Assembly: GCA_040391135.1 (NCBI GenBank)
Contig: JBEBYL010000003.1
Span: forward strand, 124,001-188,000
DNA: 64,000 nucleotides
From: G025836975 sp040391135
GTDB lineage: Bacteria; Pseudomonadota; Gammaproteobacteria; Burkholderiales; Burkholderiaceae_B
Direction: 5' to 3'
The notes below the pieces were generated by a model that worked only from the letters and a program-made list of their open reading frames with translations, did no database searches and was not told where the DNA came from. Below are positions 16,848-24,206 of this stretch, one piece after another. Both the position numbers and the translations under genes were made by a program. Position 1 is the stretch's first letter. Each line of letters opens with the position of its first letter.

Positions 16848-17723
16848 CTATTTTAGATATGCACCAGTCCGGTGCAATTGATCTTCGGCGCGCGCAATTC
16901 CGTCGATGGCCTGCGAGCCGGCCTTGGCCAGAAGCTGCTCGATCAGGATTTCCACCAGGGCTGTGGCTGCGGCGCCGGAAGGAAAGAAGGACGGTGTTTC
17001 GGTCGAGAACACCAGGACGCAATCGGCGTCCAGCGCAATGGGCGCCACGACGCTGTCGCAAATGGCCAGAATGCGGCTGCCCGCCATCCGCGCGGCCTGG
17101 GCAACACGCATGGATTCCTGCGAGTAGGGTGCGAAGCCGATGATGACGACGGCATCGCCTTTGGCGATGGTGCGCAATTCCATTTCCAGCGTGCCGGCGT
17201 CGCCGCGCAAGGCGGTAACCGAGGGGCGGAACAAACGGTATAGATACTGGAAGGTGAAGGCGGGCGCGAAGGAGGCGCGAAAGCCCGCGACATGCACCTG
17301 CTTTGCCTTGGACAGAAGCTGGACGGCCGCCGGCAGGCGCTGCGCGTTCGCCTGCTCCAGCAGCCGCATGTTGTCGGCCTGGGTTGCAACCGCGCGGCTG
17401 AGCGCATCGCGCGGGTTCTTGCCGCGTATAAGCTTGCGCGCCTGGTCGGCATATGTTTTGGGCGTCTGCCGCAGGGACTGGACGAATACGCCTTTCAGGT
17501 CGCCCCAGCCTTCGTAGCCCAGGGATTGGGCCAAGCGTACCAGCGTGGCGGGTTGCACGCCGGCTTGTGCCGCTACCTTGCGCATCGAGGCTATGGGTAC
17601 CTCGTGGGGATAATCCAGCAGGTACTTGGCGCCCACCTGAAACTGCGGCGTCATGGCGGAAAAAGCCCGGCGTATGCGCGCACTGAGCGCATCCAGGCTT
17701 TGCGGAATTTGCATGTCTGTCAT
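16848..17723 (-). CDS. RpiR/MurR-family transcriptional regulator (HTH + SIS domain)
   Basis: A 291-residue regulator. The N-terminal RpiR helix-turn-helix spans about residues 5-80 (VAAQAGVQPATLVRLAQSLGYEGWGDLK). A SIS phosphosugar-binding fold follows from about 125 to 265 (VHVAGFRASFAPAFTFQYLYRLF, then IIGFAPYSQESMRVAQAARMAGSRILAICDS). SIS regulators usually sense phosphorylated sugars, but members next to amino-acid or peptide genes sense other metabolites. ATG 17723 is chosen; GTG 17729 is an alternative and neither has a strong Shine-Dalgarno site. It is divergent from the aminotransferase gene and likely controls both sides. Confidence 0.85.
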   Translation of the reverse strand: MTDMQIPQSLDALSARIRRAFSAMTPQFQVGAKYLLDYPHEVPIASMRKVAAQAGVQPATLVRLAQSLGYEGWGDLKGVFVQSLRQTPKTYADQARKLIRGKNPRDALSRAVATQADNMRLLEQANAQRLPAAVQLLSKAKQVHVAGFRASFAPAFTFQYLYRLFRPSVTALRGDAGTLEMELRTIAKGDAVVIIGFAPYSQESMRVAQAARMAGSRILAICDSVVAPIALDADCVLVFSTETPSFFPSGAAATALVEILIEQLLAKAGSQAIDGIARAEDQLHRTGAYLK

Positions 17724-17739
17724 AAGCACGATTATATTG

Positions 17740-17785
17740 ATTTATTTGTTGCTTGGTATATTATATAAACAACATTTGTTGAATT
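17740..17785. promoter_or_regulatory. AT-rich divergent promoter/operator between RpiR gene and aminotransferase
   Basis: This 70-nt spacer is strikingly AT-rich compared with its surroundings. It holds CAACA-TT-TGTTG (17770-17781), another TTTGTTG copy at 17745, and a TATATTATATA stretch between them that can serve as -10 elements in both directions. Repeated TTGTTG/CAACA elements are a plausible binding site for the adjacent RpiR protein (inference). Confidence 0.5.
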
Positions 17786-17799
17786 TTGGCCTGATTCCC

Positions 17800-19125
17800 A
17801 TGACACACGTTTTCCACCGTAATCCCAAACAACCGTTGAACCTGGCCGTGCGCGGTCAAGGCATCCAGCTTTTCGACCAGAACGGCAAAGGCTATATCGA
17901 CGCGTCGGGCGGCGCCGCCGTTTCCTGTCTTGGACACGGCCACCCCGACATCATCCAGGCCATCAAAGACCAGCTGGACAAGGTGGCCTACGCGCATTCG
18001 TCGTTTTTTACCACGCAGGTCACCGAAGACCTGGCCGATTTTCTGCAGCAGCGATCGCCCGGCGATCTGGACCATGTGTATTTTGTATCGGGCGGGTCGG
18101 AAGCGGTCGAGGCGGCTCTTAAGCTTGCGCGGCAATACTTCGTTGAAACCGGTCAGGCATCGCGCCGCCATTTCATTGCGCGGCGGCAAAGCTATCACGG
18201 CAATACGCTGGGCGCGCTGGCCATAGGCGGCAACGCATGGCGCCGCGAGCCTTTCCTGCCTTTGCTGGTGCCGGCACATCATGTGTCTCCGTGCTATGCC
18301 TACCGCGATCAGTTGGCCGGTGAAACCGAGGAAAGCTACGCGCAGCGCCTGGCGCAGGAACTCGACGACAAAATCCAGGAACTGGGCGCTGAAAATGTGG
18401 CCGCCTTCGTGGCGGAGACCGTGGTCGGCGCGACCGCCGGCGCGCTCGCGCCGGTCAAGACCTATTTGCAGCGCGTGCGCGAGGTCTGCGACCGCCATGG
18501 TGTTCTGCTGATCCTGGACGAGGTGATGTCCGGCATGGGACGCACGGGGCATTTGTTCGCCTGCGCCCAGGACGGCATCGTGCCCGATATCATCACCATC
18601 GCCAAGGGCCTGGGCGCGGGCTATCAGCCCATAGGCGCCATGATCGCCAGCAGCCGCATCTACGACGCGATCGTGGCGGGCAGCGGCTTCTTCCAGCATG
18701 GCCATACCTATATGGGTCATGCCACGGCCAGCGCGGCGGCGCTGGCGGTCCAGCAAGTTATTGAACGCGATAATCTGCTGGCCAATGTGCTGGCACGCGG
18801 CGAGCAGTTGCGCAATGAACTGCGCAGCGCCTTGGCCGATCACCCGAATGTGGGCGATGTGCGCGGCCGCGGTCTATTCGTGGGTGTGGAGTTCGTGCAA
18901 GACAGGCAAAGCAAGGCGACTCTGGATCCGGCCCGCAAGACGCATGCCTTGCTGAAGAAGCAGGCGATGCAGAATGGCTTGATGATGTACCCCATGGGCG
19001 GGACGATAGACGGCGTGCATGGGGATCATGTGTTGCTGGCGCCGCCTTTTATTTGCACGGCGGCCGATATCAGCGAAATCGTGTCCCGCTTTACCGGGAC
19101 TGTACGGCAGGTGTTGACGGCTTAG
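17800..19125 (+). CDS. Class III PLP-dependent aminotransferase
   Basis: A 441-residue class III (omega) aminotransferase. Visible blocks are DASGGAAVSCLGHGHP, the cofactor loop FVSGGSEAVEAALKLARQY, LILDEVMSGMGRTG, and the PLP lysine in IITIAKGLGAGYQPIGAM. It moves an amino group from a terminal amine or amino acid to an oxo acid. The substrate is not readable; the match is to the general aspartate aminotransferase-family group rather than ArgD or GabT specifically. ATG 17800 is chosen. It lies across an AT-rich operator from the RpiR regulator and probably acts on a product of the amidases in this locus (inference). Confidence 0.92.
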   Translation: MTHVFHRNPKQPLNLAVRGQGIQLFDQNGKGYIDASGGAAVSCLGHGHPDIIQAIKDQLDKVAYAHSSFFTTQVTEDLADFLQQRSPGDLDHVYFVSGGSEAVEAALKLARQYFVETGQASRRHFIARRQSYHGNTLGALAIGGNAWRREPFLPLLVPAHHVSPCYAYRDQLAGETEESYAQRLAQELDDKIQELGAENVAAFVAETVVGATAGALAPVKTYLQRVREVCDRHGVLLILDEVMSGMGRTGHLFACAQDGIVPDIITIAKGLGAGYQPIGAMIASSRIYDAIVAGSGFFQHGHTYMGHATASAAALAVQQVIERDNLLANVLARGEQLRNELRSALADHPNVGDVRGRGLFVGVEFVQDRQSKATLDPARKTHALLKKQAMQNGLMMYPMGGTIDGVHGDHVLLAPPFICTAADISEIVSRFTGTVRQVLTA

Positions 19126-19181
19126 CCGGCGCCGCGTGGTTCCTTTTTCAATCTTTTGTCGATATTTTCAGGAAGTGCTTC

Positions 19182-19706
19182 ATGGCCCGTTTACCTTACG
19201 CCGATCTGTCTCATCCCGATGTCAGTCCGCTGGTCGAGCAGATCGTTGCCGAGCGCGGCAGTGTGCTGCATTTGTACCAGATGCTGTTGCAAAGCCCGCC
19301 GGTGGCGCGGGGATGGCTGAATCATCTTACGGGGATACGTCATCACAGTTCTTTGCCGGGCGATCTGCGCGAGATGGTGATCATGCGTATTGCGATCGTC
19401 AATGGCGCGCCTTACGAGGCGGATCAGCATGCGCCGATTGCGCTCAAGGAAGGGATGACGCAGGCTCAGCTGGATGATCTGGCCGGCTGGGAATCGTCAA
19501 GCCTGTTCAGCGAGAAGGAGCGGGCGGTGCTGGCTTATACGGATACGATGACGCGCGATATCCAGGTGCCGGATGGGGTGTTTGACGCTGTCAAAGGGTA
19601 TTTCGAGCCGCGTCAGATGGTGGAGCTGACGGCTACGATTGCGACGTACAACATGGTGTCCAGGTTTCTGGAGGCGCTGCAGATTCATACGCATGATGAG
19701 CGGTGA
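19182..19706 (+). CDS. Carboxymuconolactone decarboxylase (AhpD-like fold) family protein
   Basis: A 174-residue all-helical CMD-family protein: LREMVIMRIAIVNGAPYEADQHAPIALKEG is the core, with the conserved Glu and His but no CXXC. Without the cysteine pair an alkylhydroperoxidase role is unlikely, and the reaction is unknown. ATG 19182 has AGGAAG upstream. It is 56 nt after the aminotransferase and may be its operon partner. Codon use drifts to less GC-rich codons in its second half. Confidence 0.82.
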   Translation: MARLPYADLSHPDVSPLVEQIVAERGSVLHLYQMLLQSPPVARGWLNHLTGIRHHSSLPGDLREMVIMRIAIVNGAPYEADQHAPIALKEGMTQAQLDDLAGWESSSLFSEKERAVLAYTDTMTRDIQVPDGVFDAVKGYFEPRQMVELTATIATYNMVSRFLEALQIHTHDER

Positions 19707-19876
19707 TTCTTGATTTTCGTGCGATGGATCATCTCTTTGAAGATGATCGTAGGCCCGAACACAAAATTCTGGACGCATCTCTTTTGATGCCCAACTTTAG
19801 ACGCTCTTAAGAAAGGCGGCCGCGGCAGGGGCTGCTCCGGCTTCGCGCGTCACGGCCTTGGCGTTGCCAAGGCTGC

Positions 19877-20000
19877 CCGTTCCAGCCAGGCAAATCGTGG
19901 CGGGTGTGGAACTCGCCCGAATGGGCAGCCCCCGGCTGCCCATAAGCGCCGGGCTCAGACAGCCACACCCTTGAACCCACGATTTGCCTGGCTGGAACGG
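19877..20000. repeat. Long palindrome, element B (homologous core to element A)
   Basis: Perfect 24-nt inverted arms lie at 19877-19900 and 19977-20000 (they contain CCAGCCAGGCAAATCG and its complement). A second pair, GGGTGTGG/CCACACCC, lies at 19902-19909 and 19963-19970, and the central hairpin is GGGCAGCC-CCC-GGCTGCCC (19923-19941). The core GAACTCG...AAGCGCCG.GCTC matches element A at 4784-4830. Just outside, CCTTGGC-GTT-GCCAAGG (19856-19872) forms another hairpin. The whole gap 19707-20094 between convergent genes contains no credible gene; a short hairpin GATCATCT...AGATGATC lies near 19737. Confidence 0.75.
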
Positions 20001-20094
20001 CGTGCGCTGCGGCTGCGTTGGCGTTGTTGGATCGATAGTGCTTTTCCAAGGCGCGCGGATTTTATGGCGGGTTGCGCAATAGCGCGATCGGACG

Positions 20095-20676
20095 CTAGCG
20101 GCCCCAGAGTACGTCGGATTGGCCGGCGGCGCGGTTCAGGGCGCGGGCCAGGACGAAGCACAGGTCGGAGAGGCGGTTCAGGTATTGCTTGACGGGGTCG
20201 TTGACGGCGGGCGCCGGCGGGCTGTTGTCTGTGTCAGTGTCGGCGGCGGATTCCGCTTTATCCAGGGCAATCACCGAGCGCTCTGCGCGCCGGCACACGG
20301 TGCGGGCGACGTGGGCCAGCGCTGCGGCGCGGGTGCCGCCGGGCAGGATGAATTCTTGCAGCTTGCCCAGGCCCGCGTTGTGTTCGGCCAGGGCGTGTTC
20401 CAGGAACAGCACATGTTCTTTCTTGAGTGCGACATGGCCGGGAATGCATAGTTCCGCGCCCAGGTCGAACAGGTCATTCTGCACGCGGGCAAGCAAGGCG
20501 TCGATGGCGGGAGGCAGGGCTTCGCTGCGCAGCAGGCCCAGGGTGCTGTTCAGTTCGTCGACGTCGCCCATGGCGGCGATGCGCGGCGCGTCTTTGTCGA
20601 TGCGGCTGCCATCGCCCAGTCCGGTGTTGCCTTGGTCGCCGGTGCGCGTGGTGATGACCGAGAGGCGTGTGCTCAT
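20095..20676 (-). CDS. Cob(I)yrinic acid a,c-diamide adenosyltransferase (PduO type)
   Basis: A 193-residue PduO-family ATP:corrinoid adenosyltransferase, making adenosylcobalamin from cob(I)alamin and ATP. The ATP-binding N-terminus TRTGDQGNTGLGDGSRI and the conserved VCRRAERSV and YLNRLSDLCFVLAR blocks are clear. A short Asp/Pro-rich insertion (AADTDTDNSPPAPAVND) lies before the last helix. ATG 20676 (MSTRLSVIT) is chosen. No cobalamin riboswitch or other B12 gene is adjacent. The acetyltransferase gene ends 14 nt upstream on the same strand. Confidence 0.92.
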   Translation of the reverse strand: MSTRLSVITTRTGDQGNTGLGDGSRIDKDAPRIAAMGDVDELNSTLGLLRSEALPPAIDALLARVQNDLFDLGAELCIPGHVALKKEHVLFLEHALAEHNAGLGKLQEFILPGGTRAAALAHVARTVCRRAERSVIALDKAESAADTDTDNSPPAPAVNDPVKQYLNRLSDLCFVLARALNRAAGQSDVLWGR

Positions 20677-20690
20677 GGTGGTGTCCTTGC

Positions 20691-21191
20691 TTAGGCGGCC
20701 AGGCGGTGCAGGGCTTGGCCGGTGACGCGCACGATGCGCCATTCGGGCAAGACGTCGGCGCCCAGGTATTTGTAGAAGTCGATGGCGTTCTGGTTCCAGT
20801 CCAGCACGGTCCACTCGAATCGGCCGCAATCCAGTTCGACAGCCAGCCTGGCCAAGTGTTTTAGGGCCATCTTGCCCAGGCCCTGGCCGCGATGTGCGGG
20901 CTGTACGTACAGGTCTTCCAGATACAGGCCGCGCTTGTCCAGGAAGCTGGAATAGTTATGAAACCACATGATGTAGGCCACAGGCAGGCCGGGCTGGTCA
21001 TCGGTATGGGCGACCAGGCAATTGGCGGCGGGCTGGGGTCCGAAGAAGCTGGCCAACAGGCTTTCTTCGGTGGCCTTGAAGATGTCGGTCAGTTTTTCGA
21101 ATTCGGCCATTTCGCGCATGAGCGCGAGCACATGGGGCATGTCCGCTTGGCGGGCGGGGCGCAATTGGTAAGAGGGTGTTGCGTTGGACAA
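20691..21191 (-). CDS. GNAT-family N-acetyltransferase (diamine acetyltransferase-like)
   Basis: A 166-residue GNAT protein. The acetyl-CoA loop is HRGQGLGKMALKHLARLA, preceded by LYLEDLYVQPAH and followed by CGRFEWTVLDWNQNAIDFYKYLGA, a pattern shared with spermidine/diamine acetyltransferases (SSAT-like). The acceptor is not known. It is transcribed ahead of the adenosyltransferase gene, with a 14-nt gap. Confidence 0.85.
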   Translation of the reverse strand: MSNATPSYQLRPARQADMPHVLALMREMAEFEKLTDIFKATEESLLASFFGPQPAANCLVAHTDDQPGLPVAYIMWFHNYSSFLDKRGLYLEDLYVQPAHRGQGLGKMALKHLARLAVELDCGRFEWTVLDWNQNAIDFYKYLGADVLPEWRIVRVTGQALHRLAA

Positions 21192-21246
21192 GCCTGTTCC
21201 TTGGTTTGGCGTTATGCTGGAAGCGTATCAATCAGGAGTTTAGCTT

Positions 21247-21549
21247 ATGGGTTTCACGAATCGACAGCGTATGCGGGCATTGGCGGCGGCCATTGCGCTG
21301 ACTTCGTTCTATTCGGTGGCCGCGCAGGCCCAGCAGGCCAGCGCATCGGGCGAGGTGCGCCGTGTCGATGCGGCGGCCGGCAAGATCACCATCAAGCATG
21401 GAGCCATATCCGATCTGCAGCTGCCCGCCATGACGCTGGTGTACCGGGCCGATCCGGCGCTGCTGGCGGCCATCAAGCCGGGCGACAAGGTGAAGTTCAC
21501 CGCCAAGCGCGAGGGCGGCCAGTACGTGATCACCGAGATCTCAAAATAA
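21247..21549 (+). CDS. CusF-like periplasmic copper-binding protein
   Basis: A 100-residue secreted protein: signal peptide to about residue 30 (..SVAAQAQ), then a CusF/CopK-type OB-fold (GEVRRVDAAAGKITIKHGAISDLQLPAMTLVYR, then IKPGDKVKFTAKREGGQYVITEISK). In E. coli CusF, copper is held by a His, a Trp and two Met. Here the His and one Met are kept, but the Trp position reads Leu (DLQLPAMT) and the second Met reads Thr, so copper binding may be weak. AGGAG precedes ATG 21247. No cusCBA genes are nearby. Confidence 0.85.
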   Translation: MGFTNRQRMRALAAAIALTSFYSVAAQAQQASASGEVRRVDAAAGKITIKHGAISDLQLPAMTLVYRADPALLAAIKPGDKVKFTAKREGGQYVITEISK

Positions 21550-21556
21550 ATGAAAG

Positions 21557-21580
21557 GGGGCGCCCTGAATAGGGCGCCCC
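21557..21580. terminator. Hairpin between the CusF-like gene and hslU
   Basis: A perfect 10-bp stem GGGGCGCCCT/AGGGCGCCCC with a GAAT loop lies between the convergent genes. Read on the minus strand it is followed by CTTTCATTTATTTT, so it can end hslU transcripts; on the plus strand the T tract is poor. A second GC hairpin lies near 21588-21604. Confidence 0.65.
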
Positions 21581-21643
21581 GTGTGTCTGCGGCGCTGCGC
21601 GCCGCAAGTTGTCCACGCCCCGCGACGGGCGCGTCATGGCTTA

Positions 21644-22972
21644 CTACAGTACGTAGCGTGCCAGGTCCTGGCTGTTGGCCGCTTCTTCCAGCTTGGCATT
21701 GACGTAGCCCGCATCGATCACGACGGTCTGTCCGCTGCTGGCCGTGGCATCGAACGACAAGTCTTCCAGCAGTTTTTCCATGACGGTGTACAGGCGCCGC
21801 GCGCCGATATTCTCGGTGCGCTCGTTCACGTCGAAAGCCAGTTCCGCCAGGCGTTGTATGCCTTCGTCGGTGAAGTCCAGCGAAACATCCTCTGTTCCAA
21901 GCAAAGCCTTGTATTGCTTGGTCAGCGAGGCGTCGGTGTCGCACAGTATGCGCACGAAGTCCTGGGCCGAAAGGGAGTCCAGCTCGACGCGTATGGGAAA
22001 GCGCCCCTGCAATTCAGGGATCAGGTCGGAGGGGCGCGACAGGTGGAAGGCGCCTGAAGCGATGAACAGGATGTGGTCGGTGCGGACGACGCCGTACTTG
22101 GTGTTGACGGTTGTGCCTTCGACCAGCGGCAGCAGATCGCGCTGCACGCCCTGGCGCGAGACGTCGCCGCCGGAGTGTTCCTGGCGCGTGGCGATCTTGT
22201 CGATCTCGTCCAGGAACACAATGCCGTTCTGCTCGGCATTGGCCACGGCCGCCGTGCGCAGATCTTCCTCGTTGATGCGGCGTCCTGCTTCCTCTTCGGT
22301 CAACAGCTTGAACGCTTCCTTGACCGACATCTTCCGGGATTTCTTCTTGTCGCGGCCCAGGCCGGCGAACATGCCCTTCAACTGCTCGGTCATTTCCTCC
22401 ATGCCCGGAGGCGCCATGATTTCCATTTGCGGCGCGACCTGGGCGACCTCGATTTCGATCTCCATGTCGTCCAGCTTGCCTTCGCGCAGGCGTTTGCGGA
22501 AGGTCTGGCGTGCGGTGTTCTCCTGGCGGTCGGGCTCGCCGCTGGCGTTGCGGGCGGGCGAAACCAGGACGTCCAGGATGCGGTCTTCGGCGGCGTCTTC
22601 CGCCTGGGTGCGGACTCGGCGCATCTCGACATCGCGAGTCTGCTTGACTGAAATCTCGACCAGATCGCGGATGATGGTGTCCACATCGCGGCCGACATAG
22701 CCCACCTCGGTGAACTTGGTGGCTTCAATCTTGATGAAGGGCGCATTGGCCAGCTTGGCCAGGCGGCGGGCGATCTCGGTCTTGCCCACACCGGTGGGGC
22801 CGATCATGAGTATGTTCTTGGGGACGATTTCGTTGCGCAGCGGCTCGGCCACCTGCTGGCGGCGCCAGCGGTTGCGCAGGGCGACCGCCACGGAGCGCTT
22901 GGCGCGATCCTGTCCGACGATGTTTTTGTCGAGTTCGGAGACGATTTCTCCGGGAGTCATGTTGGTGGACAT
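21644..22972 (-). CDS. hslU: HslU, ATPase subunit of the HslUV protease
   Basis: A 442-residue AAA+ unfoldase with Walker A GPTGVGKT (58-65), pore-loop region EVGYVGRDVD, the I-domain insert (about 110-235) and Walker B GIVFLDEIDK. The C-terminal ARYVL is the docking tail that activates HslV. It unfolds substrates for HslV degradation in the cytoplasm. It follows hslV with a 62-nt gap, the usual operon order. Confidence 0.97.
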   Translation of the reverse strand: MSTNMTPGEIVSELDKNIVGQDRAKRSVAVALRNRWRRQQVAEPLRNEIVPKNILMIGPTGVGKTEIARRLAKLANAPFIKIEATKFTEVGYVGRDVDTIIRDLVEISVKQTRDVEMRRVRTQAEDAAEDRILDVLVSPARNASGEPDRQENTARQTFRKRLREGKLDDMEIEIEVAQVAPQMEIMAPPGMEEMTEQLKGMFAGLGRDKKKSRKMSVKEAFKLLTEEEAGRRINEEDLRTAAVANAEQNGIVFLDEIDKIATRQEHSGGDVSRQGVQRDLLPLVEGTTVNTKYGVVRTDHILFIASGAFHLSRPSDLIPELQGRFPIRVELDSLSAQDFVRILCDTDASLTKQYKALLGTEDVSLDFTDEGIQRLAELAFDVNERTENIGARRLYTVMEKLLEDLSFDATASSGQTVVIDAGYVNAKLEEAANSQDLARYVL

Positions 22973-23034
22973 AGCGTGGTTTTTTCTTCAGGTGCGTGAA
23001 TGGCGGCGGCGTCGGGCAGGGCGATGCGCGCGGC

Positions 23035-23568
23035 TTAAAGAGTTTCGACGATGTGGTTCTGGTTGGTGTAGATGCACAGGTCGCCGGCGATCTCGAGCGA
23101 TTTCTTGACGATGTCGGCGGGCGCCATGTCGGTGTTGTTCAGCAGCGCCAGCGCGGCGGACTGGGCATAGGCGCCGCCGGAGCCGATGGCCGCCAGGCCG
23201 TGCTCGGGTTCCAGGACGTCGCCGTTGCCCGTCAGGACCAGGGTGTGGTCCTTATCGGCGACGATCAGCATGGCTTCCAGCCGGCGCAGCACGCGGTCGG
23301 TGCGCCAGTCCTTGGTAAGCTCCACGGCGGAGCGCATGAGATTGCCCTGGTGTTTTTCCAGCTTCGCCTCGAAGCGTTCCTGCAGGGTAAAGGCATCGGC
23401 GGTGGCGCCGGCGAAGCCGGCCAGGATCTTGTCCTGGTACAGGCGGCGTATTTTGCGCGCCGTGCCTTTGATGACGATGTTGCCCAGGGTAACCTGGCCG
23501 TCTCCGCCTAGCGCGACGTCGTTGCCGCGGCGGACACAAATGATGGTGGTGGCGTGAAATTGTTCCAT
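23035..23568 (-). CDS. hslV: HslV, peptidase subunit of the HslUV protease
   Basis: A 177-residue proteasome-like Ntn peptidase. The N-terminal Thr nucleophile is in ATTIICVRRG after a short propeptide (MEQFHA), and GDGQVTLGN, AGFAGATADAF and GSGGAYAQSAA are family blocks. ATG 23568 has AGGAAG upstream and gives the usual propeptide; an in-frame ATG at 23616 would add 16 residues. hslU follows. Confidence 0.97.
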   Translation of the reverse strand: MEQFHATTIICVRRGNDVALGGDGQVTLGNIVIKGTARKIRRLYQDKILAGFAGATADAFTLQERFEAKLEKHQGNLMRSAVELTKDWRTDRVLRRLEAMLIVADKDHTLVLTGNGDVLEPEHGLAAIGSGGAYAQSAALALLNNTDMAPADIVKKSLEIAGDLCIYTNQNHIVETL

Positions 23569-23636
23569 GGATCTTCCTTTGAACTCTTCATCTGGGGATG
23601 AAAAGGAAAAGTTCAAGGGGAAAATCCCTGCCGTGG

Positions 23637-23667
23637 CCGATCGGGCCGGCGGATGCGGCCCGATCGG
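23637..23667 (-). terminator. Strong hairpin between dksA and hslV
   Basis: A perfect 11-bp stem CCGATCGGGCC/GGCCCGATCGG with a 9-nt loop lies 23 nt past the dksA stop. The T-rich stretch that follows on the minus strand (GGGATTTTCCCC) is short, so termination may be partial. Confidence 0.5.
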
Positions 23668-23689
23668 TTCGTGCGGGAACCGCGGCGGC

Positions 23690-24133
23690 TTAGTCGCCGT
23701 ACAGCTTCTGGCGCATCTCGCGGCGTTCCTGGGCTTCCAGGGACAAGGTGGCGGTGGGGCGCGCCAACAGGCGTGCGATGCCTATGGGTTCACCCGTTTC
23801 TTCGCACCAGCCGTATTCGCCCGAGTCGATCAGGGTAATGGACTGTTGCACTTTTTTCAGAAGCTTGCGTTCGCGGTCGCGGGTGCGCAGTTCCAGAGCG
23901 TGTTCTTCCTCTATCGTGGCGCGGTCGGCCGGATCAGGCACAAATTGGGTTTCACGCAAATTCTCGGTGGTGGCGTCCGCATTGTTCAAGATTTCTTGTT
24001 CAAGTTCCTTCAGTCGGTTCCTGAAAAAAGCGAGCTGCTCCGCGTTCATGTAGTCGGATTCGGGCATTGCCAACAACTCTTTCTCTGTCAGCAAATGCGG
24101 CTGGTTTTTTGCGGCGGCTGATTTGCTTGCCAT
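23690..24133 (-). CDS. dksA: DksA-type RNA polymerase secondary-channel regulator lacking the zinc finger cysteines
   Basis: A 147-residue DksA that works with ppGpp in stringent control. The coiled-coil tip DPADRATIEEE matches the functional DxxDxA motif of E. coli DksA. The C-terminal finger keeps only one cysteine: C110 (YGWCEET), with Thr113, Ser131 and Ala134 where E. coli has C117, C135 and C138. The helix GEPIGIARLLARPTA is otherwise conserved. Such zinc-independent forms (Pseudomonas DksA2 type) tolerate zinc starvation or oxidation. The zinc homeostasis block begins about 75 bp upstream. Confidence 0.93.
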   Translation of the reverse strand: MASKSAAAKNQPHLLTEKELLAMPESDYMNAEQLAFFRNRLKELEQEILNNADATTENLRETQFVPDPADRATIEEEHALELRTRDRERKLLKKVQQSITLIDSGEYGWCEETGEPIGIARLLARPTATLSLEAQERREMRQKLYGD

Positions 24134-24206
24134 GATGTGTCCTCTTTTTGTAGTGTTGGTGCTTGGGGCCGTATCGCCATTTACCTTTGTTGCGACGGGC
24201 CCACTA

